Shown: piece after piece, positions 62,869 through 64,000 of the stretch | How positions within the stretch are numbered: the first letter of the stretch is position 1 | Layout of the letters: every line of letters starts with the position of its first letter | Assembly: GCF_014217565.1 (NCBI RefSeq) | Contig: NZ_CP043661.1 | Span: 7,316,001 to 7,380,000 of the forward strand | Direction: 5' to 3' | From: Kribbella qitaiheensis | GTDB lineage: Bacteria > Actinomycetota > Actinomycetes > Propionibacteriales > Kribbellaceae | DNA length: 64,000 nt | The notes under the pieces: model-generated | Told to the model about the DNA's origin: nothing | The model's database searches: none | What the model saw: only the letters and a program-made list of their open reading frames with translations | Made by a program: the position numbers and the translations under genes

Positions 62869-63858
62869 ATGCCGCCTTCCCAGCCGACACCAGCCGAGCC
62901 TTCCTCGCGCCACGTCCCCGTCATGCTCGACCGCGTCGTCGCCCTGCTGGCGCCAGCGCTGTCGCACCCCGGTGCCGTTCTCGTCGACGCCACCCTCGGC
63001 CTCGGCGGCCACTCCGAGGCGTTCCTGCGGGCCTGCCCGGAAGCTCGCCTGGTCGGGCTGGATCGCGATCCGGAAGCATTGCGGCTCGCCGGCGAACGGC
63101 TCGCGCCGTACGCCGATCGCAGCACGCTCGTGCACGCCGTGTACGACGAACTGCCGCAGGTGCTGGCCGACCTCGACATCCCCGCGATCGACGGGATCCT
63201 GTTCGACCTGGGTGTTTCCTCGATGCAACTGGACGAGGCCGAGCGTGGTTTCGCCTACGCCCAGGACGCGCCGCTGGACATGCGGATGGACAACACCGCG
63301 CCCACCACGGCCGCGGACATCCTGAACACCTACAGCTCGGCCGACCTGGCCCGGATCCTGTTCCAGTACGGCGAGGAGAAGTTCTCTCGCCGGATCGCGG
63401 ACCGGATCGTCAAGGCCCGTGAGACCGAGCCGTTCACCAACAGCGCCCGGCTGTCCGAGCTGGTCCGCGACTCGATCCCGCAGGCGGCCCGCCGGACCGG
63501 GGGACACCCGGCCAAGCGGACCTTTCAGGCCTTGCGGATCGAGGTCAACGGCGAGCTCGAGGTACTGCGTCGCGCGCTGCCCTCGGCGGTCGCGGCGCTC
63601 GCGCTGCACGGCCGGATCGTGGTGATGAGCTATCACTCGCTGGAGGACCGGATCGCCAAGCAGACGCTGGCGGCCGCGACCAAGACCGACGTGCCCGACG
63701 ACCTGCCGGTGATTCCGGCCGGTCACGAGCCGTACCTGAAGTTGCTGACCCGAGGCGCCGAGCGGCCGACCGAGGAGGAGCTCGCGGCGAACCCGCGGGC
63801 GACCTCTGTTCGCGTGCGGGCGGCCGAACGCGTCCGGGAGAAGGGGCTGGTTGCCTGA
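62869..63858 (+). CDS. rsmH: 16S rRNA (cytosine(1402)-N(4))-methyltransferase
   Basis: A 329-residue MraW/RsmH: HVPVMLDRVVALLAP, VLVDATLGLGGHSEAFLRACPEARLVGLDRDPEAL (SAM site), DGILFDLGVSSMQLDEAERGFAYAQDAPLDMRMD, EEKFSRRIADRIVKARETEPFTNSARLSELV, HPAKRTFQALRIEVNGELEVL and VVMSYHSLEDRIAKQ are all in place. It methylates C1402 in the small-subunit P site. ATG 62869 chosen over upstream TTG/GTG because the conserved region begins soon after. The stop overlaps the next ATG (TGATG). Confidence 0.96.
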   Translation: MPPSQPTPAEPSSRHVPVMLDRVVALLAPALSHPGAVLVDATLGLGGHSEAFLRACPEARLVGLDRDPEALRLAGERLAPYADRSTLVHAVYDELPQVLADLDIPAIDGILFDLGVSSMQLDEAERGFAYAQDAPLDMRMDNTAPTTAADILNTYSSADLARILFQYGEEKFSRRIADRIVKARETEPFTNSARLSELVRDSIPQAARRTGGHPAKRTFQALRIEVNGELEVLRRALPSAVAALALHGRIVVMSYHSLEDRIAKQTLAAATKTDVPDDLPVIPAGHEPYLKLLTRGAERPTEEELAANPRATSVRVRAAERVREKGLVA

Positions 63859-64000
63859 TGAGTACTGTCTTCAGCCCGTCGAAGGCCCGCGTCACACCGG
63901 CCCCGGCGACCAAGCAGGAGCCGAAGCTGCGGGTTGTCTACGGCGCGCCGTTCCGGCCGCCGCGGATGCCGTTCGTCATCTTCGTGGTGGCGTTGCTCGC
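63858..64000 (+). CDS. FtsL-position protein, 3' end outside window
   Basis: Only 47 codons are seen: MSTVFSPSKARVTPAPATKQ, then a basic stretch KLRVVYGAPFRPPRMP and the start of a membrane helix (FVIFVVALLA). Position directly after rsmH, start codon overlap and topology (short cytoplasmic head, then one helix) match FtsL/septum-formation initiator proteins, which are poorly conserved in sequence. Confidence 0.65.
   Translation, partial: MSTVFSPSKARVTPAPATKQEPKLRVVYGAPFRPPRMPFVIFVVALL

Overview
The window is very GC-rich, uses GTG and ATG starts freely, is dense in short-spaced or ATGA-overlapping genes, and encodes families typical of Actinobacteria (DUF3040, DUF4126, DUF5304, DUF6504, SAV_6107 HEPN, SigE-family sigma factor, PASTA kinase, MraZ/RsmH at the head of a division cluster). 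Gene order resembles the actinobacterial block that runs from an ArsA-like ATPase and glucokinase through class II DAHP synthase, a PASTA kinase, thiGSO/thiE, prenyl synthetase, metF and DUF3040 to mraZ-rsmH. A Kribbella-like member of the Propionibacteriales is my best guess; that is inference, since no marker RNA gene is present.

Layout. 1-6.2 kb: two SRPBCC lipid-binding-type proteins, ArsA-like ATPase, DUF5304, two tandem ROK sugar kinases and an EEP-family hydrolase on the + strand, then an enoyl-CoA hydratase on the - strand. 6.2-7.4 kb: a gene-poor, repeat-rich spacer. 7.4-16.1 kb: VOC protein, TIGR00300 protein, membrane protein, alpha/beta hydrolase, PlsC-type acyltransferase, DUF2237, class II DAHP synthase, threonine aldolase and a divergent PRPP synthetase. 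16.1-27.2 kb: an accessory block with several divergent regulator/enzyme pairs (TetR/MFS-flavoprotein, TetR/FAD monooxygenase, MarR/TetR, MBL hydrolase/XRE-cupin) and decayed genes, including oxidoreductase pieces, an XRE fragment and an IS1380-type transposase tail. 27.2-36.1 kb: GNAT, small membrane protein, anti-sigma-like protein with SigE-type sigma factor, GH172, GH15-like hydrolase, EamA exporter and a PASTA kinase. 36.2-44.6 kb: LysM transglycosylase, thiamine genes, a barnase/barstar pair, DUF2071, prenyl synthetase, metF and a SixA-type phosphatase. 44.6-57 kb: HelD-like helicase, CrtI-like oxidoreductase, DUF4126, secreted amidase, small enzymes, an SOS-type promoter with DUF6504 and HEPN genes, methyltransferase and DUF3040. 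57.2-64 kb: the moxR-DUF58-transglutaminase operon, then mraZ, rsmH and the start of an FtsL-position gene.

The main observation is technical and biological at once. Ten genes, nine otherwise intact plus one decayed oxidoreductase, have reading frames broken by a single base. Nine of the ten breaks sit in a G/C run at GGCC, usually one extra G or C; the tenth is in a GGGGC run. An eleventh site of the same kind explains the missing stop of the first gene, and a twelfth is tentative. This looks like a systematic base-calling problem rather than gene death. Other points of note are two families of about 100-120 bp dispersed inverted-repeat elements, several TAnnnT promoters placed 6-7 nt before start codons (leaderless mRNAs), well-formed operators in front of regulator genes, and a lipoprotein-like barnase with its barstar.
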